11,447 bases of DNA, taken from NCBI GenBank assembly GCA_003250235.1, contig QKGY01000442.1:1-11447 (forward strand), read 5' to 3'. Source of the stretch: Desulfuromonadaceae bacterium (GTDB lineage: Bacteria; Desulfobacterota; Desulfuromonadia; Desulfuromonadales; SZUA-540). Below, piece after piece: positions 1 to 5,478 of the stretch (its first letter is position 1; the number at the start of each line of letters is the position of its first letter). The notes under the pieces were generated by a model. It made no database searches. It was not told the origin of the DNA and saw only the letters and a list, made by a program, of their open reading frames with translations. The position numbers and the translations under genes were made by a program.

Positions 1-1
1 A

Positions 2-235
2 ATGGTTGAGTATTATCGAATATCACCTCATGATGAAACCTGGACCTATGTACACCTCCTTTCTCTGGGATTCGATGACCGCGGTACCCTCCGGTCACCG
101 TACTGCATAGGATGCAAATGGGGCGATCATGGAAATTTTTTTTTTGACCGTCAAGGCTCACCGGTTTCAGGATTTTGCCCTCAGTGTCGGCAAATGGAAA
201 AGCAGAGAGCATACCAATTGACCGGTTCCATTTGA
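2..235 (+). CDS. Small CxxC/CxxC protein, possible zinc ribbon; start may lie upstream
   Basis: I do not recognise this 77-residue protein. It contains two cysteine pairs, C35-x2-C38 (CIGC) and C59-x2-C62 (CPQC), 20 residues apart, the usual layout of a structural zinc ribbon; no enzymatic motif is visible. The ATG lies at the second base of the window, so no ribosome binding site can be seen and the true start could be further upstream. Codon use is AT-richer than in the genes to the right. A run of ten T at 136-145 encodes the Phe run between the two CxxC pairs and could slip or hide an indel, but both pairs stay in frame across it, which argues that the reading frame is intact. No partner gene is visible, so no function is proposed. 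Confidence 0.5.
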   Translation: MVEYYRISPHDETWTYVHLLSLGFDDRGTLRSPYCIGCKWGDHGNFFFDRQGSPVSGFCPQCRQMEKQRAYQLTGSI

Positions 236-453
236 AAAAATCGCATGAGATTATTCTTATTTTTCAGATAGTTGTGCGTAGGGATTCGAAATCAATGGAC
301 AAATCCGGATCAACCGAAATTGATTTTTCTGCCAGAATGCATCCCCATGCCAGCCTGAAAAGAGGCACCAAACATTAAAATTTTATAAATATTTGAAAAA
401 ACGTGAGAAATTACGTCTTCACCTGTTGTTGTTTCACCACAAACCGCTCTCTT

Positions 454-467
454 TTTTGAACGCGACC
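454..467 (+). repeat. Direct repeat copy 1 in the cpxR leader
   Basis: The sequence TTTTGAACGCGACC recurs at 556-570 as TTTTGAACCGCGACC, identical apart from one inserted C. The copies start 102 bp apart, both upstream of cpxR. It could be a binding site or a chance duplication; it does not resemble the CTTAAC repeats ahead of the Spy-like gene. Confidence 0.55.
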
Positions 468-555
468 ATCGGATGCACAGACTCCGGCCCCATCGCCTTC
501 GACAGGAGGGGACCAAAAGAGTTCGCATTTCGGAACACCTGGAGTCACCAACACA

Positions 556-570
556 TTTTGAACCGCGACC
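556..570 (+). repeat. Direct repeat copy 2 in the cpxR leader
   Basis: This is the second copy (TTTTGAACCGCGACC) of the repeat at 454-467. It ends about 20 bp before the cpxR start codon, next to the ribosome binding site, so it would be in the mRNA leader if transcription starts upstream. Confidence 0.55.
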
Positions 571-591
571 CAAGATACCAAGGAAATGACG

Positions 592-1323
592 ATGAACCGG
601 CTTCTGGTTATAGATGACGACCTTGAACTCTGCGAACTTCTCACCGACTATCTCGGTACGGAGGGATTCGAGGTGGAGACGGCCCACGAGGGGAATGAAG
701 GCGCCCAAAGAGCCCTCTCGGGCGAGCACGCCCTCGTGGTCCTGGACGTGATGCTCCCCGTAATGAACGGCTTCGACGTTCTGAGGCACATCCGGGAAAA
801 ATCGAAGATACCCGTGCTGATGCTAACCGCCCGGGGCGATGACATCGACCGTATCGTCGGGCTGGAACTGGGGGCTGACGACTACCTGGCCAAGCCGTTC
901 AACCCTCGGGAACTGGTTGCCCGCATCCGGGCCATCCAGAGACGCGTGGAGGCGACCATACAGGCCAAAGGAAAAGATGCCGGTCAGAAAAAGATGCTGA
1001 GCGTCGGCGATGTCGTCCTCGACCCGGGCACACGCACGGTTTTGCAGAACGGGCATCCGGTGGAATTGACCTCGGTCGAGTTCAGCCTGCTCGAAGCTCT
1101 GCTCCAACAGGCCGGAGACGTCATCCCCCGCGAGGAGCTGGTGCGAAACGTGCTCGGCAGACGGCTCTCCCCCTATGACCGCAGCATCGATGTCCACATC
1201 AGCAGTCTGCGCAAAAAACTCGGCCACCTCAGCGCCAATAGCGAGCGGATCAAAACCGTGCGCGGTATCGGCTACCAATATGCCCTTCCCCCAAAATCAC
1301 AAACCGGAGATCAGGATGCATAA
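592..1323 (+). CDS. cpxR: CpxR-like OmpR-family response regulator
   Basis: This is a cytoplasmic DNA-binding response regulator, 243 residues. The receiver domain (about 1-120) has the acidic pair D9/D10, phosphoacceptor D52 in LDVMLP, T79 in MLTAR and K101 in AKPF. The C-terminal winged helix (about 140-235) contains VLGRRLSPYDRSIDVHIS, nearly the same as the segment in E. coli CpxR, plus the terminal RGIGYQY wing. An ATG also exists in frame at 586, but AGGA at 581-584 would then touch the start codon, whereas it sits 7 bases before ATG 592; the 592 start also gives the usual MNxxLLVIDDD beginning. The gene overlaps cpxA by 8 bp, so the two are translationally coupled. By family knowledge it is phosphorylated by CpxA under envelope stress; its most obvious target here is the Spy-like gene downstream. 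Confidence 0.93.
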   Translation: MNRLLVIDDDLELCELLTDYLGTEGFEVETAHEGNEGAQRALSGEHALVVLDVMLPVMNGFDVLRHIREKSKIPVLMLTARGDDIDRIVGLELGADDYLAKPFNPRELVARIRAIQRRVEATIQAKGKDAGQKKMLSVGDVVLDPGTRTVLQNGHPVELTSVEFSLLEALLQQAGDVIPREELVRNVLGRRLSPYDRSIDVHISSLRKKLGHLSANSERIKTVRGIGYQYALPPKSQTGDQDA

Positions 1324-2677
1324 GCTCTTCGTTAAGATATTCCTCTGGTTCTGGCTGGCCATGACCCTCATCGGCGCCTTCGGAATCATCATGGCGTTGA
1401 CCAGCGACCCTTTCCGCGCGGATGTGGCCCGCAAACGGAAAATCATGTATGAGCAGGGGATGGAACTCGTTCACGCGCTGGATCACGGAGGACGGGCCAG
1501 CCTTCTGGTCAAGACGCGGGAACTGCAGAAAAAAACCGGCCGACAGTTCTTCCTGTTTCAAGGAGAACTGGGCCCTCTAAGCGGCGAGATGCTGCATCCC
1601 AGGGCCAGGCTCATGGCCATCATGGCCGCACAGACAGGAGAAATCCAGGTGCAGCCCGGCAAAGAGGGGCTCTGGGTCGCCATGCCCGGGCTGGAACGCT
1701 ATACCCTGCTGGTCCGGCTGAACCCTCCAGGACCCATCGAAAGGCTTCTCAACCCGTACCATCTGGCCCCCCGTCTGATCGCCACCTTTCTGATCACCGG
1801 GATCATCTGCTTCCTGCTGGCGCGCTCCGTTACGGCTCCCATTGAAAAACTTCGCCTCGCCACCCGCAAAATCGCCTCCGGTGACTTTACGCACCGGGTG
1901 CGTCCCGACGTTCCCGGCCAGGATGAAATCGCCGGCCTTGCCGATGATTTCGACCGGATGACCGAACGGGTCGAGGGGCTTGTCGAGGCCCAGAAACGTC
2001 TGTTGCGGGATATTTCCCATGAGCTGAGATCTCCTCTGGCGCGCCTCAGCGTCGCCCTGGAGCTGGCACGGCAGAAGTCGGGGCCGGAGGCCCAGCTCTC
2101 CCTCGACCGCATCGACCGGGAGGCGGAGCGCCTCAACGAACTGATCGGTCAGCTTCTGTCGCTGACCCAGGCGGAGCGGGTGCTGGGCAGCATGGACCGG
2201 GAGCCCATCGATCTGAGGGAGATGGTGCTCGATATCGCCGGCGATGCCGATTTTGAAGCCAGGGCTCTCAACCGGACGGTCAGCGTTACGGCGGATCGTC
2301 CCCTGCACCTTACCGGCAACCCGGAGATCCTGCGTCGCGCCATCGAAAACGTGGTCCGCAACGGGATTCGTCATACTGCCGAGAACTCGGCCGTCGAAAT
2401 TTCCCTGGAAGAAGCCGTTCTGGCGGATACCCGCGAGGCCATCATTCGAATCCGCGATCACGGACCGGGGCTGGAAGAACCCTTTCTGAAACGGATATTC
2501 GAACCCTTTTACCGGGTCAGCGATGCCAGGGATCGCGACAGCGGCGGGACGGGTATTGGCCTAGCCATCACCGACAGGGCCGTGCGCCTGCACGGCGGAT
2601 TCGTCGACGCGGCCAACGCCAACGGGGGAGGGCTTGTCGTGACACTGAAACTCCCCCTTGACGCGACAGAACGTTGA
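1316..2677 (+). CDS. cpxA: CpxA-like envelope-stress sensor histidine kinase
   Basis: This is an inner-membrane sensor kinase of 453 residues. Domains in order: transmembrane helix 1 (about 6-28), periplasmic sensor segment (about 29-152), transmembrane helix 2 (about 154-172), HAMP linker (about 173-226), dimerisation domain with phosphorylated H235 in DISHELRSPL, and an ATPase domain with N box around N345-N349, G1 box starting D381 (DHGPGL) and G2 box GGTGIGLA from about 410. The stretch FEPFYRVSDARDRDSGGTG closely matches E. coli CpxA. ATG 1316 is chosen because GGAGA lies 5 bases upstream and the first helix follows at once; it overlaps the end of cpxR by 8 bp in another frame. The likely role is to phosphorylate CpxR on periplasmic misfolding or metal stress, with reverse phosphatase activity. 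The periplasmic domain is not obviously similar to that of E. coli CpxA, so the signal may differ. Confidence 0.92.
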   Translation: MHKLFVKIFLWFWLAMTLIGAFGIIMALTSDPFRADVARKRKIMYEQGMELVHALDHGGRASLLVKTRELQKKTGRQFFLFQGELGPLSGEMLHPRARLMAIMAAQTGEIQVQPGKEGLWVAMPGLERYTLLVRLNPPGPIERLLNPYHLAPRLIATFLITGIICFLLARSVTAPIEKLRLATRKIASGDFTHRVRPDVPGQDEIAGLADDFDRMTERVEGLVEAQKRLLRDISHELRSPLARLSVALELARQKSGPEAQLSLDRIDREAERLNELIGQLLSLTQAERVLGSMDREPIDLREMVLDIAGDADFEARALNRTVSVTADRPLHLTGNPEILRRAIENVVRNGIRHTAENSAVEISLEEAVLADTREAIIRIRDHGPGLEEPFLKRIFEPFYRVSDARDRDSGGTGIGLAITDRAVRLHGGFVDAANANGGGLVVTLKLPLDATER

Positions 2678-2712
2678 TGACTGTTAAGGCAGGTGGGACT
2701 CTCCTTACAAAA

Positions 2713-2750
2713 CTTAACCTTCCGAAGCCGACTCTTAACACTCTCTTAAG
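2713..2750 (+). promoter_or_regulatory. Phased CTTAAC repeats, presumed CpxR operator
   Basis: CTTAAC occurs at 2713-2718 and 2734-2739 and CTTAAG at 2745-2750. The last two lie in the 8-mers CTCTTAAC (2732-2739) and CTCTTAAG (2743-2750), exactly 11 bp apart, and the first copy is 21 bp from the second, so all three face the same side of the helix. A reverse-orientation copy, GTTAAG, lies at 2683-2688. Tandem half-sites with 11-bp period are the arrangement bound by OmpR/PhoB-family dimers. The position between cpxA and the Spy-like gene makes CpxR the natural candidate, but the motif is not the E. coli GTAAA box, so assignment is by inference. Confidence 0.6.
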
Positions 2751-2761
2751 ATAAAAGTGGG

Positions 2762-2767
2762 TATTCT
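2762..2767 (+). promoter_or_regulatory. Candidate -10 element of the Spy-like gene
   Basis: TATTCT matches four of six bases of the sigma-70 -10 consensus and begins 12 bp after the end of the last CTTAAG repeat, with no good -35 in front. That layout, with activator half-sites replacing the -35, is known from PhoB-type promoters. The call is weak on sequence alone; position supports it. Confidence 0.35.
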
Positions 2768-2853
2768 CCTAACCAATACTACGGAACACAAAACGTCAGC
2801 CGCACATCCGAATGGCGGCACGGCCTTTGTGTTCCACATCAAGGAGGAACCCT

Positions 2854-3378
2854 ATGAGAAAATCAGTCATCGCTCTCAGCTTGCTGACCACCCTGGGAGG
2901 CTTCGGCCTCCTGACCTCTCCCGCCATGGCCTTCGGCCAACCGGACGGCCCGCCCCCTGCTTCGCCGGCTATGGCCGAAAAATCAGATGACCTCGGTCCT
3001 TTTCGCGGGAAACTGGCTGAAGTGCTCGATCTGACTCCCCAACAGCAGGAACAGATCCGTACCATCCTCAAAGCCGAAAAAGAAAGTACGGCTCCCTTGC
3101 GTCAAAGTCTGATGGAAAACCGCAAAAAACTGCAGGAGGTCATCGAGGCGGAGCCTTTTGATGAAAAAGCCGTCCGAACCCTGGCCGCCTCCCAATCCGA
3201 GACCCGCATCGAAATGATCGTCAACCGCGCCCGGGTCCAGAACCAGATCCAGGCTGTTCTCACCCCGGAGCAAAGGGAGCTGGCCAAGAAGCTGCGCCCC
3301 TTGATGCAGGAGCGCGTCCAGAATGACAGGCCGCATCATCCGGGTCCCGGTCCCGGGTTTGGCGACAACGATCTCTAG
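2854..3378 (+). CDS. Spy/CpxP-family periplasmic LTxxQ protein
   Basis: The 174-residue product has a signal peptide (1-26, cut predicted after AMA) and a mature, mostly helical, charged body. The two family hallmarks are visible: LTPQQ at 60-64 and LTPEQ at 136-140. Spy acts as an ATP-independent periplasmic chaperone, and CpxP also restrains CpxA; sequence alone does not tell which role applies, so I give no symbol. The mature N-terminus is Pro/Ala rich and the tail has HHPGPGPG, a possible metal-binding or flexible end. Start ATG 2854 follows a strong AAGGAGG at 2841-2847. The gene lies 176 bp after cpxA, behind phased repeats that probably bind CpxR, so it is likely a regulon member and possibly a feedback element. 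Only the exact subfamily is uncertain. Confidence 0.88.
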   Translation: MRKSVIALSLLTTLGGFGLLTSPAMAFGQPDGPPPASPAMAEKSDDLGPFRGKLAEVLDLTPQQQEQIRTILKAEKESTAPLRQSLMENRKKLQEVIEAEPFDEKAVRTLAASQSETRIEMIVNRARVQNQIQAVLTPEQRELAKKLRPLMQERVQNDRPHHPGPGPGFGDNDL

Positions 3379-3394
3379 ACAAGAGTTTGGTTCG

Positions 3395-3421
3395 GCGCCT
3401 GCTCCCCCCTCTTGCAGGCGC
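3395..3421 (+). terminator. Hairpin 1 after the Spy-like gene
   Basis: GCGCCTGC (3395-3402) pairs perfectly with GCAGGCGC (3414-3421), giving an 8-bp GC-rich stem and an 11-base C/T loop, 16 bp after the stop codon of the Spy-like gene. There is no U-run after it, so intrinsic termination would be inefficient; it may stabilise the mRNA 3' end or act with the next hairpin. Confidence 0.5.
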
Positions 3422-3424
3422 TTA

Positions 3425-3464
3425 GGCACCCTGCCCTCTTCGGCATCGATCCAGGCAGGGTGCC
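3425..3464 (+). terminator. Hairpin 2 between Spy-like and receiver genes
   Basis: GGCACCCTGCC (3425-3435) pairs perfectly with GGCAGGGTGCC (3454-3464), an 11-bp stem with an 18-base loop, starting three bases after hairpin 1. It again lacks a U-tract. The pair of hairpins could attenuate read-through into the receiver gene or protect the upstream message from 3' exonucleases. Confidence 0.5.
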
Positions 3465-3511
3465 GTCTGTGGCTTTACCGAGCCATGTCCCCTTCATCAG
3501 GAGGAACGACC

Positions 3512-3925
3512 ATGCCTCAGCCCTCCCTGCTTCTGATCCTGAACGACCCTGAAGAAGCCACCCGCCTGGAAACCTGGCTTGTGCGCCGAGGGGTCCATGT
3601 CCACCCTGCTGCGAGCGGTCTCGAAGGGCTCAAGCTCTTCTGTCTGGATCATTTCGACGCGGTGGTGACAGACCTTCGCCTGCCGGGGCTCTCCGGCTCC
3701 CACGTGGCCCAGTTTGTCCGTACCTTCAGCCCTTCGACCTTGATTGTCGGCCTGGGAACTCTGACAGACGGGGAAATATCCAGCTGTGACCATATCCTGT
3801 TCAAGTCCCCCAGGAAACAGACGTGGTTTGAACGCATCCACGCTCTGGTCTGGCATCATCATGCCGACACCCTTTCTGAGCACGATTCCGGGCGGATGGA
3901 AATCCGCCATGCCGTCTCATCCTAG
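3512..3925 (+). CDS. Stand-alone degenerate receiver-domain protein
   Basis: The product has 137 residues and is a single response-regulator receiver with no output domain. The fold is recognisable: LLLILNDPEE in place of the usual VVDD start, D54 in VVTDLRLPGLSG as phosphoacceptor, and K98 in ILFKSP. Departures from consensus are N11 in place of the first acidic residue, glycine (G82) where the conserved Thr/Ser should be, and Ser rather than Pro after the lysine. Such a protein may bind or be phosphorylated weakly, or act as a protein-interaction module. ATG 3512 follows AGGAGGAA with good spacing. It lies downstream of the Spy-like gene beyond two hairpins and ends just before a terminator. 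Placement near cpxRA hints at a link but proves none; no cognate kinase beyond CpxA is visible. Confidence 0.75.
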   Translation: MPQPSLLLILNDPEEATRLETWLVRRGVHVHPAASGLEGLKLFCLDHFDAVVTDLRLPGLSGSHVAQFVRTFSPSTLIVGLGTLTDGEISSCDHILFKSPRKQTWFERIHALVWHHHADTLSEHDSGRMEIRHAVSS

Positions 3926-3956
3926 GCGTGTTGCGCTGACCCTGCGGTTTCGACAT

Positions 3957-3991
3957 AAAAAAGCCCGCCCCCTACCTGGGGACGGGCTTTT
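3957..3991. terminator. Bidirectional intrinsic terminator
   Basis: AAAAGCCCG (3959-3967) pairs with CGGGCTTTT (3983-3991), and the adjoining CCCC pairs with GGGG at 3978-3981 past one bulged A. The stem is flanked by A residues on the left and TTTT on the right, so it can terminate on both strands. It lies between the convergent receiver gene (ends 3925) and cupin gene (ends 4023) and serves both. Confidence 0.88.
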
Positions 3992-4022
3992 GCGTTGTAG
4001 ACGGATCGCAGGAGAATCGCGA

Positions 4023-4370
4023 CTAATATTCCCCCCGGTTGGGAACGATGCAGATAAAGACAAAGTCCTGATCGGCAACGTTGCGGAACTGATGCTCGGC
4101 GTTCTCAGGGACAAATCCGATGGAGCCGGCCTCTACGGCGTGAACCTTGCCGTTAACCTCCAGTTCGCCGCAACCGCTGACAATATAGTTGATATGAGGC
4201 CAGGGATGACTGTGCTTGGGCGTGTGACCGCTTTTACCAACGGTGAAAAGTCGCATGGCGTGATCGGTCCACCCCTCGGCGTTGCCGACGAGCAGCTGCT
4301 TCATGACATCCTTGGCGCCCTCTATCGGCATAGGGATCTTCTTAACGTCACGTACGTGGGATACCAGCAT
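4023..4370 (-). CDS. Small single-domain cupin
   Basis: The product has 115 residues and is a cytoplasmic one-domain cupin. Motif 1 reads GHTPKHSHPWPHINYIVSGCG (48-68) and motif 2 contains FVPENAEHQF (86-95). H53, H55 and H93 are the expected metal ligands; the usual glutamate after HPWxH is replaced by I60, so the metal site may be three-histidine or may use H59. No substrate can be inferred: family members include isomerases, dioxygenases and sugar- or ligand-binding proteins. GGAGG lies 6 bases before the ATG at 4370. The gene is 79 bp downstream of otsB on the same strand, but a candidate promoter in that gap would allow separate expression. It ends at the shared terminator. Confidence 0.85.
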   Translation of the reverse strand: MLVSHVRDVKKIPMPIEGAKDVMKQLLVGNAEGWTDHAMRLFTVGKSGHTPKHSHPWPHINYIVSGCGELEVNGKVHAVEAGSIGFVPENAEHQFRNVADQDFVFICIVPNRGEY

Positions 4371-4401
4371 AGCGAACCTCCGAAATGGGTTTTACAGGCA
4401 C

Positions 4402-4429
4402 TTTATCGCGAGCGGGACATCGGGGTCAA
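4402..4429 (-). promoter_or_regulatory. Candidate promoter of the cupin gene
   Basis: Read on the minus strand, TTGACC (4424-4429) and GATAAA (4402-4407) are separated by 16 bp, matching five and four bases of the sigma-70 hexamers. It lies wholly in the gap between otsB and the cupin gene, about 30 bp before the cupin start codon. Confidence 0.5.
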
Positions 4430-4449
4430 CGCCTGCAGCGAAGAAAGAA

Positions 4450-5313
4450 TCAGCGGCTGTCCTTTTCCGCCAGATGGTCGGCAAGAACGTCCAGAAAAAG
4501 ACCTACCTCCTGGGGATTCTTCAGGCGGTAGGAGGCCCCGGTCGGGACGTTTTCCTCGCCGACCCGGATGCCGATGCCCCATCCGCGGATCTGCCGCAGA
4601 GCGTCCTCGTCGGTAAGATCGTCGCCCAGGTAGACCGGAACCCTGCTCTTCATGCCGGCAGACATCCGATCCAGAAGCCACTGCAGCGCCTTTCCCTTGT
4701 CCCAATCAATATCCGGCCGCAGTTCGAAGATCATCTTGCCACCGGTTTTCCTCAGCCCGGCACTTTCGGCAAGAATGCGGTCGACCTGATTTTCAACCGC
4801 GGGAACTTGCGCCTCCGCAACGCGGCGGAAGTGAACGGCAATGGCGAACTTCTTGCGCTCGATCTGGCATCCGGCAATGGCGGCAAGGCTGTCCCGCAGC
4901 ATGTTCTCCGCACGATCCAGGGCCGGCAGATAGGCCACCCCCTTCTGGTAAACCATCTCCATGCCTGCGGGCCCGGCGATATCGAACCCGTGGCTGCCGG
5001 CATAGATCACTTCATCCAGAGCCACAAGGGCTCTCACGTTTCGGAGGTCTCTGCCACTGACAATAGCCACAGGGCAATGGGCCGCGAGGTGGCGGATTGC
5101 CTGACGCGTTTGCTCCGCAAGCAAGGCCTCTTCCGGCCGCGAAACGATGGGTGTCAGGGTGCCATCGTAATCGAGAAAAACCACCGGATGGCTGTCACGC
5201 AACGCGCGAGTCAGAGACGAAAATTCTTCGAGGGCCGAAGGCAGCAACCCTGCCGGATTTTGGCTGTATTCGGAAAGAATAGTTCCGTTATGACGCGGTT
5301 CATCAGAACGCAT
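4450..5313 (-). CDS. otsB: Trehalose-6-phosphate phosphatase
   Basis: The product has 287 residues and is a cytoplasmic HAD-superfamily phosphatase that converts trehalose-6-phosphate to trehalose. Visible motifs: nucleophile and acid/base D48 and D50 in LDYDGTLTPI, VSGR at 85-88, GSHGFDI at 106-112, the lysine motif WDKGKAL (K206/K208) and GDDLTDED at 230-237 for magnesium. The cap-domain sequence between fits trehalose phosphatases rather than sucrose-phosphate phosphatases. The ATG at 5313 is chosen because AAGGAGG lies 7 bases upstream; a TTG six codons earlier falls on that ribosome site and is unlikely. No otsA synthase is visible here, so trehalose-6-phosphate must come from a gene elsewhere. 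It is divergent from ppsA and has a near-consensus promoter. Confidence 0.9.
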   Translation of the reverse strand: MRSDEPRHNGTILSEYSQNPAGLLPSALEEFSSLTRALRDSHPVVFLDYDGTLTPIVSRPEEALLAEQTRQAIRHLAAHCPVAIVSGRDLRNVRALVALDEVIYAGSHGFDIAGPAGMEMVYQKGVAYLPALDRAENMLRDSLAAIAGCQIERKKFAIAVHFRRVAEAQVPAVENQVDRILAESAGLRKTGGKMIFELRPDIDWDKGKALQWLLDRMSAGMKSRVPVYLGDDLTDEDALRQIRGWGIGIRVGEENVPTGASYRLKNPQEVGLFLDVLADHLAEKDSR

Positions 5314-5358
5314 GAACGACCCTCCTTTCAATCAGGTTCCCCGGACACCGGAGTCCTC

Positions 5359-5387
5359 ACCATACGTCCCCGTCCCCCCTCTGTCAA
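5359..5387 (-). promoter_or_regulatory. Sigma-70 promoter of otsB
   Basis: On the minus strand a perfect TTGACA (5382-5387) is followed after 17 bp by TATGGT (5359-5364), four of six to the -10 consensus. It is about 45 bp before the otsB start codon and faces away from the ppsA promoter. Confidence 0.7.
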
Positions 5388-5400
5388 CCTGCGCAGCAGG
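5388..5400. promoter_or_regulatory. Dyad between divergent otsB and ppsA promoters
   Basis: CCTGC-GCA-GCAGG is a perfect 5-bp dyad with a 3-bp spacer. It directly abuts the otsB -35 element and lies 14 bp from the ppsA -35 element, so a bound protein could affect both genes. No known operator is recognised. Confidence 0.4.
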
Positions 5401-5414
5401 GTTTCTCCCGCGTG

Positions 5415-5442
5415 TTGACAAGCGGTCCGCCAGTGCTAGACA
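5415..5442 (+). promoter_or_regulatory. Candidate promoter of ppsA
   Basis: A perfect TTGACA (5415-5420) is followed after 16 bp by TAGACA (5437-5442), preceded by TGC, an extended -10 form. The -10 hexamer itself is poor (three of six), so the promoter may need an activator. It begins 64 bp before the ppsA start. Confidence 0.5.
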
Positions 5443-5478
5443 TGGAAGGGGAAGGTTTCCGTGGGAAGGAGCGAGACC

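Larger units (their letters stand above)
236..585. other. AT-rich non-coding stretch ahead of cpxR
   Basis: These 350 bases hold no reading frame I believe. The part from 241 to 410 is clearly AT-rich, with A/T runs around 374-400, unlike the GC-rich remainder of the window. No -35/-10 pair with good spacing stands out, although TATAAA at 384-389 and TTGAAA at 393-398 exist in isolation. The right half carries an imperfect 15-bp direct repeat, at 454-467 and 556-570, annotated separately. The promoter of cpxRA must lie here or further left, but I cannot place it. Confidence 0.6.

Noticed and set aside
384..398. TATAAA and TTGAAA as a cpxRA promoter
   Set aside because: They are in the wrong order and neither has a partner hexamer at 16-18 bp spacing.
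586..591. Alternative ATG for cpxR six bases upstream
   Set aside because: The AGGA ribosome site would abut this codon with almost no spacing, while the 592 ATG has 7 bases and matches the family N-terminus.
310..789. Minus-strand frame of 159 codons reaching into the gap before cpxR
   Set aside because: About 200 bases of it are antisense to cpxR, there is no ribosome site or motif, and its part in the gap is AT-rich with no coding character.
1577..2461. Long open frame on the minus strand, 294 codons, opposite cpxA
   Set aside because: No family motifs and low-complexity composition; cpxA on the other strand is certain.
2683..2718. GTTAAG/CTTAAC inverted pair as a terminator after cpxA
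   Set aside because: Only 6 AT-rich pairs across a 24-base loop and no U-tract; more likely regulator half-sites in opposite orientation.
5314..5331. TTG start giving otsB six more residues
   Set aside because: Those codons overlap the AAGGAGG ribosome site that serves the ATG at 5313.
4282..5418. Long open frame on the plus strand, 378 codons, opposite otsB
   Set aside because: It overlaps otsB and the cupin start in antisense, has no recognisable domain or ribosome site, and both opposing genes show clear catalytic or family motifs. It is a by-product of GC-rich coding sequence.
5461..5478. GTG start for ppsA
   Set aside because: Possible, with GAAGG upstream, but ATG 5479 has a better-spaced AAGGAG and aligns the catalytic histidine at 421 as in E. 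coli.
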